DNA of 64,000 nucleotides, taken from positions 62,001 to 126,000 of the forward strand of contig NZ_JAGIPX010000022.1 in the NCBI RefSeq assembly GCF_017814945.1, written 5' to 3'. The stretch's first letter is position 1. Each line of letters starts with the position of its first letter. The stretch is from Paraburkholderia sp. LEh10. GTDB lineage: Bacteria; Pseudomonadota; Gammaproteobacteria; Burkholderiales; Burkholderiaceae. This document shows positions 1 to 7,639 of this stretch, piece by piece. The translations under genes were made by a program, and so were the position numbers. The notes beneath the pieces were generated by a model. It made no database searches and was not told where the DNA came from. It saw only the letters and a program-made list of their open reading frames with translations.

Positions 1-216
1 AATGAATACGGTAAGGCGCGCCGTGCCATCGGGCACAGCGCGCCAAGTCCAGTCGGCGTCCGATATCGACGCCGCCAATCGTTTGATCGAGCCGCTCGCT
101 TCACGGCGAACGGCTTTTTCCGGGGGGAAGTTTGCCCATCCCACTGAAGGGTTCGCAAAGTGCCTGTGATCTTTATAGGCCACGACATCGCGCGGCGCAC
201 CGGGCACGCTCTGCAT
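1..216 (-). CDS. possible partial ORF of unknown function, cut by window edge
   Basis: An open frame runs from an ATG at 216 leftwards to position 1 without a stop (72 codons). The same frame is open back to a TGA near 268, so the true start is uncertain. Third positions are moderately G/C rich, as in the neighbouring genes, but I recognise no motif. It lies downstream of nrdB on the same strand. It may be a real gene continuing outside the window or a chance frame. Few other features are visible in these 295 bases. Confidence 0.25.
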   Translation of the reverse strand, partial: MQSVPGAPRDVVAYKDHRHFANPSVGWANFPPEKAVRREASGSIKRLAASISDADWTWRAVPDGTARLTVFI

Positions 217-295
217 CAGGCGGTCATGCTCCTCACCAAACTTGCCGCGGCACGGCCGGCGGCAACCCCATCAAATACATACGCGACGCGTTGGG

Positions 296-1510
296 TTATT
301 CCCAGGACAGCGCGCCGCCGGTCTGATATTCGATAACCCGAGTCTCGAAGAAGTTGCGCTCCTTCTTCAGGTCGATCATCTCGCTCATCCACGGGAACGG
401 GTTTTCCTCGTTCGGGAACAGCGGATCGATACCGATCTGCTGGCAACGGCGATTGCAGATGAAGCGCAGATAGCTCTTGAACATCGACGCGTTCAGACCC
501 AGCACGCCGCGCGGCATCGTGTCTTCTGCGTAGCGATATTCGAGGTCGACCGCATGCCTGAAGATCTCGCGGATCTCGGCGCGGAATTCCGGCGTCCACA
601 GATGCGGGTTTTCGAGTTTGATCTGGTTGATCAGGTCAATGCCGAAGTTACAGTGCATCGACTCGTCGCGCAGGATGTACTGGTACTGTTCCGCCGCGCC
701 CGTCATCTTGTTCTGGCGGCCAAGCGCGAGAATCTGCGTGAAGCCGACGTAGAAGAACAGGCCTTCCATCACGCACGCGAACACGATCAGCGACTTGAGC
801 AGTTTCTGGTCTGCTTCGAGCGTACCCGTCTTGAAGGCCGGGTCGGTCAGCGTGTGGATGAACGGAATCAGGAATTCGTCTTTGTCGCGGATCGACGTGA
901 CTTCGTGATACGCGTTGAAAATTTCGCCCTCGTCGAGACCGAGCGATTCGACGATGTACTGGTAAGCGTGCGTGTGGATCGCCTCTTCGAACGCCTGGCG
1001 CAGCAGGAACTGGCGGCATTCGGGCGCCGTGATGTGGCGGTAGGTGCCCAGCACGATGTTATTGGCGGCGAGCGAGTCGGCCGTCACGAAGAAGCCGAGG
1101 TTGCGCTTGACGATGCGCCGCTCGTCTTCCGTCAGCCCGTTCGGGTCTTTCCAGAGCGCGATGTCGCGGGACATGTTGATTTCCTGCGGCATCCAGTGGT
1201 TCGCGCAGCCAGACAGATACTTCTCCCACGCCCACTTGTACTTGAACGGCACCAGCTGGTTGACGTCAGTCTGGCCGTTGATGATGCGCTTGTCGGCGAC
1301 ATTCACGCGTGCTTCGGAAGCGACTGCCGCTTGAGCCAGCGGAGCGATTGCGATGTCGTTCGCGAAGACCTGTTGAGCGGAGGGAGCTTGATGAGCGGAG
1401 CGCGCTTCGACTTGCGAACCGACAGCCGTTCCCGCAGCGTTGCGCAACACGTTTTGTTGCGAAGCACTCGAGGGAGTTACGGCAGTGATCTCGTCATCCC
1501 AGTTGAGCAT
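296..1510 (-). CDS. nrdB: class Ia ribonucleotide reductase beta subunit
   Basis: Small (R2) subunit of the aerobic ribonucleotide reductase. It houses the diiron-tyrosyl radical cofactor that starts reduction of ribonucleoside diphosphates in NrdA. With the start at MLNWDDE (404 aa), the metal ligands can be read as Asp145, Glu176 and His179 (motif FEEAIH), Glu249 (MEGLFF), Glu283 and His286 (DESMH). The radical tyrosine is probably Tyr183, four residues after His179 as in E. coli R2. The first ~70 residues are an Ala/Gln-rich extension absent from E. coli NrdB. An upstream in-frame ATG at 1525 would add five residues; the later start matches relatives as I know them. It follows nrdA on the same strand but is separated by ~630 bases. 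Confidence 0.97.
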   Translation of the reverse strand: MLNWDDEITAVTPSSASQQNVLRNAAGTAVGSQVEARSAHQAPSAQQVFANDIAIAPLAQAAVASEARVNVADKRIINGQTDVNQLVPFKYKWAWEKYLSGCANHWMPQEINMSRDIALWKDPNGLTEDERRIVKRNLGFFVTADSLAANNIVLGTYRHITAPECRQFLLRQAFEEAIHTHAYQYIVESLGLDEGEIFNAYHEVTSIRDKDEFLIPFIHTLTDPAFKTGTLEADQKLLKSLIVFACVMEGLFFYVGFTQILALGRQNKMTGAAEQYQYILRDESMHCNFGIDLINQIKLENPHLWTPEFRAEIREIFRHAVDLEYRYAEDTMPRGVLGLNASMFKSYLRFICNRRCQQIGIDPLFPNEENPFPWMSEMIDLKKERNFFETRVIEYQTGGALSWE

Positions 1511-1572
1511 AAATGTCACCATCAATTTAGATCGGTTTGTACCATCTTTTCACGAGCGTTAAAAGGGTCCGC

Positions 1573-2007
1573 TCATGAAAAATCCTGTTTTCGATTCGCG
1601 TTGCGACCTTGATACAACACTTTGTTCATCAGTGTGTGAAGGGCACGCATTGCGAGTCGATCGAAACGTGTGTCGATGAGGCTTGCTGCACGATCGAAAG
1701 AGCGTTGCTTCAGTGACGCGTGTGCGTTGCTTCGACTTCGAAACGATGTCGCTTCGTTCGTGTTGCGTGTCTCTTGCGAAGCAAGTCGGACGTGCGTTGC
1801 GCTGTGTGCGTCTGCGCATTCGTCTGCTTGGTCTGCTTCATTCAGCCTGCCGCTGCGGGGCTTCCATCGCAGCAGCCATCTGTCGATACGTAGCACGTGA
1901 TGTTCCTCGCGGCTTCGACTGACGGAACCTGCTCGACACATTGCGTCGCGAGTCGCCTGATCGAACTGCATTGGCGTCATTCGCTGCACTTCGTCGACGG
2001 TTTCCAT
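1573..2007 (-). CDS. hypothetical protein encoded between nrdA and nrdB
   Basis: A 144-codon frame starting METVDEVQRM fills the nrdA-nrdB gap and ends 62 bases before nrdB; the frame stays open further upstream, to at least 2091. The product would be soluble and strongly charged, rich in Arg, Asp and Glu, with no membrane segment, cysteine cluster or motif I know. DNA here is visibly less GC-rich than its neighbours and contains many CGAAG/CTTCG pentamers that read as Arg-Ser/Glu codons. A frame this long is harder to get by chance in lower-GC DNA, which supports a gene. Against it, the ribosome site before the ATG is weak. It lies in the nrdAB transcription unit, so co-expression is expected if real. 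Confidence 0.45.
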   Translation of the reverse strand: METVDEVQRMTPMQFDQATRDAMCRAGSVSRSREEHHVLRIDRWLLRWKPRSGRLNEADQADECADAHSATHVRLASQETRNTNEATSFRSRSNAHASLKQRSFDRAASLIDTRFDRLAMRALHTLMNKVLYQGRNANRKQDFS

Positions 2008-2032
2008 GAAGACTGCTTCGACTTCGCTTCGC

Positions 2033-2065
2033 GATGAGCGGCACGTTCCGCATGTGCCGCTCATC
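2033..2065 (-). repeat. perfect 12-bp hairpin downstream of nrdA
   Basis: gatgagcggcac and its exact reverse complement flank a 9-base loop, 75 bases after the nrdA stop codon. Neither strand has a T-run after the stem, so it is not a textbook intrinsic terminator. It could stabilise the nrdA 3' end or partly attenuate transcription into the downstream ORF and nrdB. Confidence 0.6.
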
Positions 2066-2139
2066 TCTAGCTGCGCGCCGCCGGGGAGCACCGGCGGCTG
2101 ACTGCTGTCCTGCTGACTGCCGTGCTGCTGACTGCGCGC

Positions 2140-5100
2140 TTACTGGCAGGCTTCGCACTCTTCGAAGCCAGGATCGCCCGGACGCATCATGCACACGGGA
2201 CCATCCGCTTCCGGCGCTGCCTCGACAGCAGCGGGCACTGCAGTTGCTGCGGCAGCCGGTGCTGCTGCCGATGCCTGGAAGCCGCCCGTCACACCCGCCG
2301 AACCCACACCGCCGCCGACGCCGAAACCACCTGCTGCGCCACCCGCGCTGCCGTCGCTCGACGGCACTGCGTTCAGCGCGCCGTGCGCGACCGTCGACTT
2401 CTCGACGTGCGTCGCCGCCATCGTGCGCAGGTAGTACGTCGTCTTCAGGCCGCGCAGCCATGCAAGCTTGTAGACCTCGTCGAGCTTCTTGCCCGATGCG
2501 CCCGCCATATAGATATTGAGCGACTGCGCCTGGTCGATCCACTTCTGACGGCGCGATGCCGCTTCGACCAGCCACGTGGCGTCGACTTCGAACGCGGTCG
2601 CGTAGATCGCGCGCAGGTCGCCCGGCACACGGTCGATGCGCGACAGCGAGCCGTCGAAGTACTTCAGGTCGGCGACCATCACTTCATCCCACAGGCCGCG
2701 CGCCTTCAAGTCACGCACGAGGTAGTCGTTCACCACCGTGAATTCGCCAGACAGGTTCGACTTCACGTACAGGTTCTGGAACGTCGGCTCGATACATGCA
2801 GACACGCCGATGATGTTCGAGATCGTCGCCGTCGGCGCGATCGCGATGCAGTTCGAGTTGCGCATGCCGTGCGTCGCGATGCGCGAGCGCAGCGCCGTCC
2901 AGTCCATCGACTCGCTCGAATCCACTTCGACGTAGCCGCCGCGCGCCTCTTCGAGCAGCTTCAGCGTGTCCTGCGGGAGGATGCCGCGATCCCACAGCGA
3001 GCCGCGGTAGGTCGAGTAGCGGCCGCGCTCTTGCGCCAGTTCCGTCGACGCCCAGTATGCGTAGTAGCAGACCGCTTCCATCGAACGGTCGGCGAACTCG
3101 ACGGCTTCCTGCGACGCATACGGCGTGCGCAGCATGTGCAGGCAGTCCTGGAAGCCCATGATGCCCATGCCGACGGGGCGGTGCTTCAGGTTCGAGTTAC
3201 GCGCCTTCGCGACCGCGTAGTAGTTGATGTCGATCACGTTGTCGAGCATGCGCATCGCGACGCTGATCGTGCGCTTCAGCTTGTCGTGGTCGAGCGCGAG
3301 CGTGCCGTCGGCCTGCTCCTTCAGGTGCGCGACGAGGTTCACTGAGCCGAGGTTGCAGACGGCGATTTCGGTGTCGCTCGTGTTCAGCGTGATTTCCGTG
3401 CACAGGTTCGACGAGTGGACGACGCCGACGTGCTGTTGCGGCGAGCGCACATTGCACGGGTCCTTGAACGTGATCCACGGATGGCCCGTTTCGAACAGCA
3501 TGCCGAGCATCTTGCGCCACAGTTGCGCCGCCGGGATCTTCTTGAACAGCTTGATCTCGCCGCGCGCGACCTTGTCTTCGTAAGCGGTGTAGGCCTTCTC
3601 GAAGTCCGCGCCGAACAGGTCGTGCAGGTCCGGGCAGGTGGACGGCGAGAACAGCGTCCAGTCGCCGCCTTCGAGCACACGCTTCATGAACAGGTCGGGA
3701 ATCCAGTTCGCCGTGTTCATGTCGTGCGTGCGGCGACGGTCGTCACCCGTGTTCTTGCGCAGCTCGAGGAATTCTTCGATGTCGAGGTGCCACGACTCCA
3801 GGTACGCGCACACCGCGCCCTTGCGCTTGCCGCCCTGGTTCACGGCGACGGCCGTGTCGTTGACGACCTTCAGGAACGGCACAACGCCTTGCGACTTGCC
3901 GTTGGTGCCCTTGATGTGCGAGCCGAGTGCGCGCACGCGCGTCCAGTCGTTGCCCAGACCGCCGGCGAACTTCGACAGCAGCGCGTTCTCCTTCAGCGCT
4001 TCGTAGATGCCATCCAGGTCGTCGTCGACCGTCGTCAGATAGCACGACGACAGCTGCGAGCGGCGCGTGCCGGAGTTGAACAAAGTGGGCGTGGACGACA
4101 TGAAGTCGAAGCTCGACAGCACGTTGTAGAACTCGATCGCGCGCGCTTCGCGGTCGATCTCGTTCAGCGAAAGACCCATTGCGACACGCATAAAGAATGC
4201 CTGAGGCATCTCGATGCGCGTGCCGTCGACGTGCAGGAAGTAGCGGTCATACAGCGTCTGCAGGCCGAGGTAGCCGAACTGCAGGTCGCGGTTTGCGTCG
4301 AGCGCGGCGCCCAGACGCTTCAGGTCGAACTGCAGCAGCTTGTCGTCGAGCAGTTCGGCTTGCACGCCGCGCTTGATGAAGAGCGGGAAGTACTCGGCAT
4401 AGCGGCCGGCCATTTCGGCTTGCGTGACTTCCTCTTCGAGAATCTCGCGGCGGATCGTGTGCAGCAGGATTCGAGCCGTGGCCTGGCTGTACGCCGGGTC
4501 CTTTTCGATCATCGTGCGCGCAGCGAGGATGGCCGAGTCGTAGACCTGGCTCATCGGCACGCCGTCGTACAGGTTCTTCACCGTCTCCGCGACGATCGGC
4601 TCCGCGTTCACGGCATCGCCCGGGTTCGCGCATGCCGACTCGATCAGGCCGCGCAGCGCTGCGAGATCGAGCGGACGCGTGACGCCGTTGTCCGTCACGT
4701 TCAGGCCCGGCGCGCCCGCGGGCGCTTCCTCATGGCCGCGCTCCTGGCTGCGCTTCTCGCGGTACAGCACGTAGGCGCGAGCGACGTTGTGCTCGCCCGT
4801 GCGCATCAGCGCGAGTTCGACCTGATCCTGAATGTCTTCGATATGGAACGTGCCGCCATTCGGACGGCTGCGCACTAGCGCGCGCACGACGTTCTGCGTG
4901 AGCTGCTCGACCAGCTCACGAACGCGCGCCGACGCCGCGCCTTGACCACCGTTGACGGCCAGAAACGCCTTCGTCACCGCGATGGCGATTTTCGACGGCT
5001 CGAACGACACCACGCTGCCATTGCGACGGATCACCTTGTAGTCGGCGTAGCCCGTCTGCGGCGCGAGCGCCTGCGCGCCCTGTGCGAGCCCTTCGACGGG

Positions 5101-5154
5101 GCGGCCAGTGGGTGCGCCCTCGAACCGGGTCGTCACGTTGTCGGTCGTTTGCAT
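2140..5154 (-). CDS. nrdA: class Ia ribonucleotide reductase alpha subunit
   Basis: Large (R1) catalytic subunit converting NDPs to dNDPs, allosterically controlled by nucleotides; 1004 aa. An ATP-cone sits near the N-terminus (KVIRRNGSVVSFEPSKI onward), giving the usual dATP off-switch. Active-site cysteines are seen in SSCYLTT, SNLCTE and NSNCIAIAP, and the C-terminal redox pair in ECEACQ. It is longer than E. coli NrdA (761 aa). Part of the excess is a ~50-residue Gly/Ala-rich linker before the C-terminal Cys tail, a plausible flexible arm for disulfide exchange. The ATG at 5154 has an AGGAG eight bases upstream; a TTG at 5160 is a weaker alternative. Expression is probably under NrdR (boxes at 5458-5504). 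Confidence 0.98.
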   Translation of the reverse strand: MQTTDNVTTRFEGAPTGRPVEGLAQGAQALAPQTGYADYKVIRRNGSVVSFEPSKIAIAVTKAFLAVNGGQGAASARVRELVEQLTQNVVRALVRSRPNGGTFHIEDIQDQVELALMRTGEHNVARAYVLYREKRSQERGHEEAPAGAPGLNVTDNGVTRPLDLAALRGLIESACANPGDAVNAEPIVAETVKNLYDGVPMSQVYDSAILAARTMIEKDPAYSQATARILLHTIRREILEEEVTQAEMAGRYAEYFPLFIKRGVQAELLDDKLLQFDLKRLGAALDANRDLQFGYLGLQTLYDRYFLHVDGTRIEMPQAFFMRVAMGLSLNEIDREARAIEFYNVLSSFDFMSSTPTLFNSGTRRSQLSSCYLTTVDDDLDGIYEALKENALLSKFAGGLGNDWTRVRALGSHIKGTNGKSQGVVPFLKVVNDTAVAVNQGGKRKGAVCAYLESWHLDIEEFLELRKNTGDDRRRTHDMNTANWIPDLFMKRVLEGGDWTLFSPSTCPDLHDLFGADFEKAYTAYEDKVARGEIKLFKKIPAAQLWRKMLGMLFETGHPWITFKDPCNVRSPQQHVGVVHSSNLCTEITLNTSDTEIAVCNLGSVNLVAHLKEQADGTLALDHDKLKRTISVAMRMLDNVIDINYYAVAKARNSNLKHRPVGMGIMGFQDCLHMLRTPYASQEAVEFADRSMEAVCYYAYWASTELAQERGRYSTYRGSLWDRGILPQDTLKLLEEARGGYVEVDSSESMDWTALRSRIATHGMRNSNCIAIAPTATISNIIGVSACIEPTFQNLYVKSNLSGEFTVVNDYLVRDLKARGLWDEVMVADLKYFDGSLSRIDRVPGDLRAIYATAFEVDATWLVEAASRRQKWIDQAQSLNIYMAGASGKKLDEVYKLAWLRGLKTTYYLRTMAATHVEKSTVAHGALNAVPSSDGSAGGAAGGFGVGGGVGSAGVTGGFQASAAAPAAAATAVPAAVEAAPEADGPVCMMRPGDPGFEECEACQ

Positions 5155-5457
5155 GTGCAAAGCTCCTGGTCTTGGAATAGTGCGGAGTTACCGCGGATTA
5201 GTACAAACGCTGCGCCACCCCGGACGCATGCGATGAGGCAGAAGAAGAGAAACAGCGGGAAGCGTGAAACAGACAGGCGGGATTCGACGGGTCCGTCTTG
5301 AGGTACGTCTTCATCGTGTGTGTCGCGATCACTGGCTGCGCCCTTTTTCTTCGAAGTCGCTGGCGCGCCGGCTCTCTCGCCCGACTGCGCCGCACAATTT
5401 TTCAGTGCCGGTAATGCTGACGGCGCCATGCTCGTAGAGCGGGGCGCCGCCTGATCA
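5155..5457 (-). other. ~300-base nrdA leader region
   Basis: The stretch between the nrdA start and its NrdR-box promoter would be a 5' untranslated leader of about 330 bases. It contains one open frame of 98 codons (from 5429) that overlaps the nrdA start, but I see no good ribosome site or recognisable protein. No riboswitch or attenuator structure was recognised by eye. Confidence 0.4.
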
Positions 5458-5473
5458 ACACAACATCTTGTGC
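5458..5473 (-). promoter_or_regulatory. NrdR box (downstream copy)
   Basis: acacaacatcttgtgc is a near-palindromic 16-mer closely resembling the known NrdR box type (ACAC, AT-rich core, TTGTGT). It lies 31 bp from a second 16-mer of the same class. The 31-32 bp spacing is the arrangement known for NrdR operators upstream of ribonucleotide reductase genes. It would lie just downstream of the predicted nrdA transcription start. Confidence 0.8.
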
Positions 5474-5488
5474 ATCAACTGGTTTACG

Positions 5489-5504
5489 GCACGAAGTATA
5501 GTGT
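5489..5504 (-). promoter_or_regulatory. NrdR box (promoter-overlapping copy)
   Basis: gcacgaagtatagtgt is the second NrdR-like 16-mer, with GCAC/GTGT arms around an AT-rich core. It contains the predicted -10 hexamer of the nrdA promoter, so bound NrdR would block RNA polymerase. NrdR itself is not encoded in this window. Confidence 0.78.
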
Positions 5505-5522
5505 ACTGAGCCGCGCGCGCAA
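5495..5522 (-). promoter_or_regulatory. predicted nrdA(B) sigma70 promoter
   Basis: On the minus strand TTGCGC (5522-5517) and TATACT (5500-5495) are separated by 16 bp. The -10 is close to consensus and the -35 is fair. It sits in an AT-rich patch between ampD and nrdA and is embedded in the NrdR-box pair. Confidence 0.65.
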
Positions 5523-5641
5523 ATTCTTTTATTTCGTCTGATGGTCTTGACTTTTGGGTAGCCCGCGTCGGATGTAGCCGAGGGCGAAGCACAGCGTTGT
5601 CGCGCCGTCGGTTCGCAATCGACAGGCCGGGAATGACGTGC

Positions 5642-6274
5642 TTACGACGATATCGGCGCGCGCGGCAACGGATGCAGATAGGGGAAGTACTGATCGGCGA
5701 GCGCCGTGTCAGATTGCAGACGCTGCCAGTCGAAGTGCGGACCGGGGTCGGTCTTGCGGCCGGGTGCGATGTCGGCGTGACCGGCGAGCGCATCGATCGC
5801 GTAGTGCGAAGCGAGCGCTTGCACGAGCGGTGCGAGCGTCTCGTATTGCGCCGCTTCGAAGCGCGTCGCGTCGCTGCCTTCGAGTTCGATGCCGATCGAG
5901 AAGTCGTTGCAGCGCTCGCGGCCGAAGAAGTTCGATGCGCCCGCATGCCACGCGCGCTCGTCGCACGACACGTATTGCTCGAGTGCGCCATCGCGACGGA
6001 TGACGAAATGCGCGGACACCCGCACGCCGCGCAGATGCGTGTCGTAGTACGGATGCGCGTCGCAGTCGAGACGGTTGAGGAACAGATCGGCGATGGCCGG
6101 GCCGCCGAATTCGTTCGGCGGCAGACTGATGTTGTGAACGACGATCAGCGTCGGACGCGCGCCGTTCGGACGCACCTCGAAATTCGGCGACGGCAGCTTG
6201 CGCGCTTCGTTGATCCAGCCGTTTGCATCGACAGTGAAGCGCGCGACGGTGGGCGGTGCGGCACCTCGGGTCAT
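5642..6274 (-). CDS. ampD: 1,6-anhydro-N-acetylmuramyl-L-alanine amidase AmpD
   Basis: Cytoplasmic zinc amidase of peptidoglycan recycling. It cleaves L-Ala-linked peptides from 1,6-anhydro-MurNAc and so lowers the muropeptide signal that induces AmpC beta-lactamases. In the 210-aa product starting MTRGAAPP the zinc ligands His47 (VVHN), His166 (AGHAD) and Asp176 (KTDPGP) are present, as is the family glutamate (Glu130 in GIELEG). The ATG at 6274 overlaps the stop of the upstream PP0621-type gene by four bases, which favours this start over a longer frame and implies translational coupling. Confidence 0.95.
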   Translation of the reverse strand: MTRGAAPPTVARFTVDANGWINEARKLPSPNFEVRPNGARPTLIVVHNISLPPNEFGGPAIADLFLNRLDCDAHPYYDTHLRGVRVSAHFVIRRDGALEQYVSCDERAWHAGASNFFGRERCNDFSIGIELEGSDATRFEAAQYETLAPLVQALASHYAIDALAGHADIAPGRKTDPGPHFDWQRLQSDTALADQYFPYLHPLPRAPISS

Positions 6275-6594
6275 CGCGCGTCGCGGCCCGTCGGGCGCGT
6301 CGCGTAGCGCTTCGCGTGATCGTGCGAGCAGAACGGCTGGCCGTCGACGACCACGGACTCGCTCGTCGGCGCATGCACGCCGCACTCGACGCAACGGATC
6401 ATCGGCTCGGCGAGCTGGGTCGCGCCTTTGCCGTTCGCGCTGCCGTCAGTACGCGCGCCCGTGTGCGCATGGGTTCCCGCTTGACCGCCCGCCCCCGTGC
6501 GCGCCGATGTGCGCGATGCATCCGCGCGGCGCAGCGCCTTCACCAGCCACTGGCCGACGATGAACAACAGGATCAGAAGAAATATTTGTCGCAT
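6271..6594 (-). CDS. PP0621 family small membrane-anchored protein
   Basis: 107-aa protein with one N-terminal hydrophobic segment (residues 3-18), a Gly/Ala/Thr-rich linker and a C-terminal zinc-finger-like part. That part reads CVECGVH near residue 68 and CSHDHAKRY near residue 89. This layout matches the PP0621 family, whose function is unknown. It sits between the CcsA/YpjD-like gene (5-base gap) and ampD (4-base overlap), so the three are probably one transcript. A role as a small envelope protein is inference. Confidence 0.85.
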   Translation of the reverse strand: MRQIFLLILLFIVGQWLVKALRRADASRTSARTGAGGQAGTHAHTGARTDGSANGKGATQLAEPMIRCVECGVHAPTSESVVVDGQPFCSHDHAKRYATRPTGRDAR

Positions 6595-6599
6595 GACAC

Positions 6600-7544
6600 T
6601 CAAACCACAGGACGGTGCAACAGCACCTCGAATACGAAACGGCTGCCGACATACGCGAGCAGCAGCGCGACAAACGACGCGAGCACCCAGCGCAACGCAG
6701 CGCGGCCGCGCCAGCCGGACACTCTGCGCGCGGTCAGCAACGCGCCGAACATGACCCACGACAGCAGTGCGAACACGGTCTTGTGATCGAGCTGCAGCGC
6801 GCGGTCGAGCAGTTGTTCGTTGAAGAGGATGCCGGAGAGCAGCGTCAGCGTGAGCAGCACGAAGCCCGCGCCGATCAGGCGAAACAGCAGCTTTTCCAAC
6901 GTGAGCAGCGGCGGCAGCGTATCGAGCCAGCTCGACAGCCAGCCGTTTCCGGCCGCGGCGCTTTGACGCGCGAGCGCGCCGCCGCGCATCGCGTGCAGAC
7001 GGCGCTCGACGAGCAGCATCAGCACGGCATGCAGCGCGGCGATCACGAACAGGCCATACGCGACGTTTGCGATCAGGAAGTGCAGCTTGAAGAGCGGATC
7101 GGCCGCGTACGACAGCACGTGCACACCGCTGAACACGAGCGGCAGAAGCGACGCGACGCATGCGAGCGGCAAGACGAGCAGACGCAGGCCGTCGAGCGGA
7201 AAGAAGAAGCTCTCGATCCAGTAGATGCCGGCGCCGAGCCAGAACATTGCGGAGAGCGCGAACGCGAAGCCGAACACCATCGCGTCGTGCGGGAAGATCG
7301 TCGTGTGGAGCAGCACGCCATGCGCGAGCAGCGCGACCAGCAGCACGACGCGCGTCGGCATCGTCATGCCGGCGGATGCGTCCGCCAGCCCTCGCCCGGC
7401 GCCCGCCGGCAGCGGCGCAGCGGGAGACAGCGGCGGCACGCTTTCGAGCATCGGCTGTGCGGTCGCCTGCCGGTGCGCGCGCCAGCCCGCGACGGCGAGA
7501 CCGCCGTACAGGAGCGCAGTGAGGGCATACAGTACAATATCCAT
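6600..7544 (-). CDS. ypjD: CcsA/YpjD family inner-membrane protein (cytochrome c assembly-like)
   Basis: 314-aa polytopic membrane protein of the cytochrome c assembly (CcsA/CcmF-like) domain family, with about eight hydrophobic segments starting at residues 3-19. It lies divergently next to ffh, the same neighbourhood as E. coli ypjD. That supports the YpjD assignment rather than a true haem-handling CcsA; no other cytochrome c maturation gene is nearby. Residues 32-62 form a Pro/Ala-rich linker after the first segment. The exact substrate is unknown. Confidence 0.85.
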   Translation of the reverse strand: MDIVLYALTALLYGGLAVAGWRAHRQATAQPMLESVPPLSPAAPLPAGAGRGLADASAGMTMPTRVVLLVALLAHGVLLHTTIFPHDAMVFGFAFALSAMFWLGAGIYWIESFFFPLDGLRLLVLPLACVASLLPLVFSGVHVLSYAADPLFKLHFLIANVAYGLFVIAALHAVLMLLVERRLHAMRGGALARQSAAAGNGWLSSWLDTLPPLLTLEKLLFRLIGAGFVLLTLTLLSGILFNEQLLDRALQLDHKTVFALLSWVMFGALLTARRVSGWRGRAALRWVLASFVALLLAYVGSRFVFEVLLHRPVV

Positions 7545-7639
7545 ATTGGAAGTTTACACTAGGCCCTCCCTCCATGACGTGTGCAACGTCGGCCGCTCTG
7601 GTGCGGTGACGGAACGGGCCGCACTGCTCATCGCTCCCC

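Noticed and set aside
242..1612. 456-codon plus-strand frame opposite nrdB
   Set aside because: Shadow of nrdB, which shows all R2 iron ligands.
1681..1960. Clustered CTTCG/GCGTTGCTTC motifs considered as a repeat array or CRISPR-like element
   Set aside because: Copies are short, irregularly spaced and explained by codon repetition in the candidate ORF at 1573-2007.
2122..4878. Several plus-strand frames of 400-490 codons opposite nrdA
   Set aside because: Composition mirrors the antisense of the nrdA codons; no ribosome sites or motifs.
5133..5429. 98-codon frame in the nrdA leader
   Set aside because: Overlaps the nrdA start, lacks a ribosome site and mixes unlike composition; treated as leader DNA.
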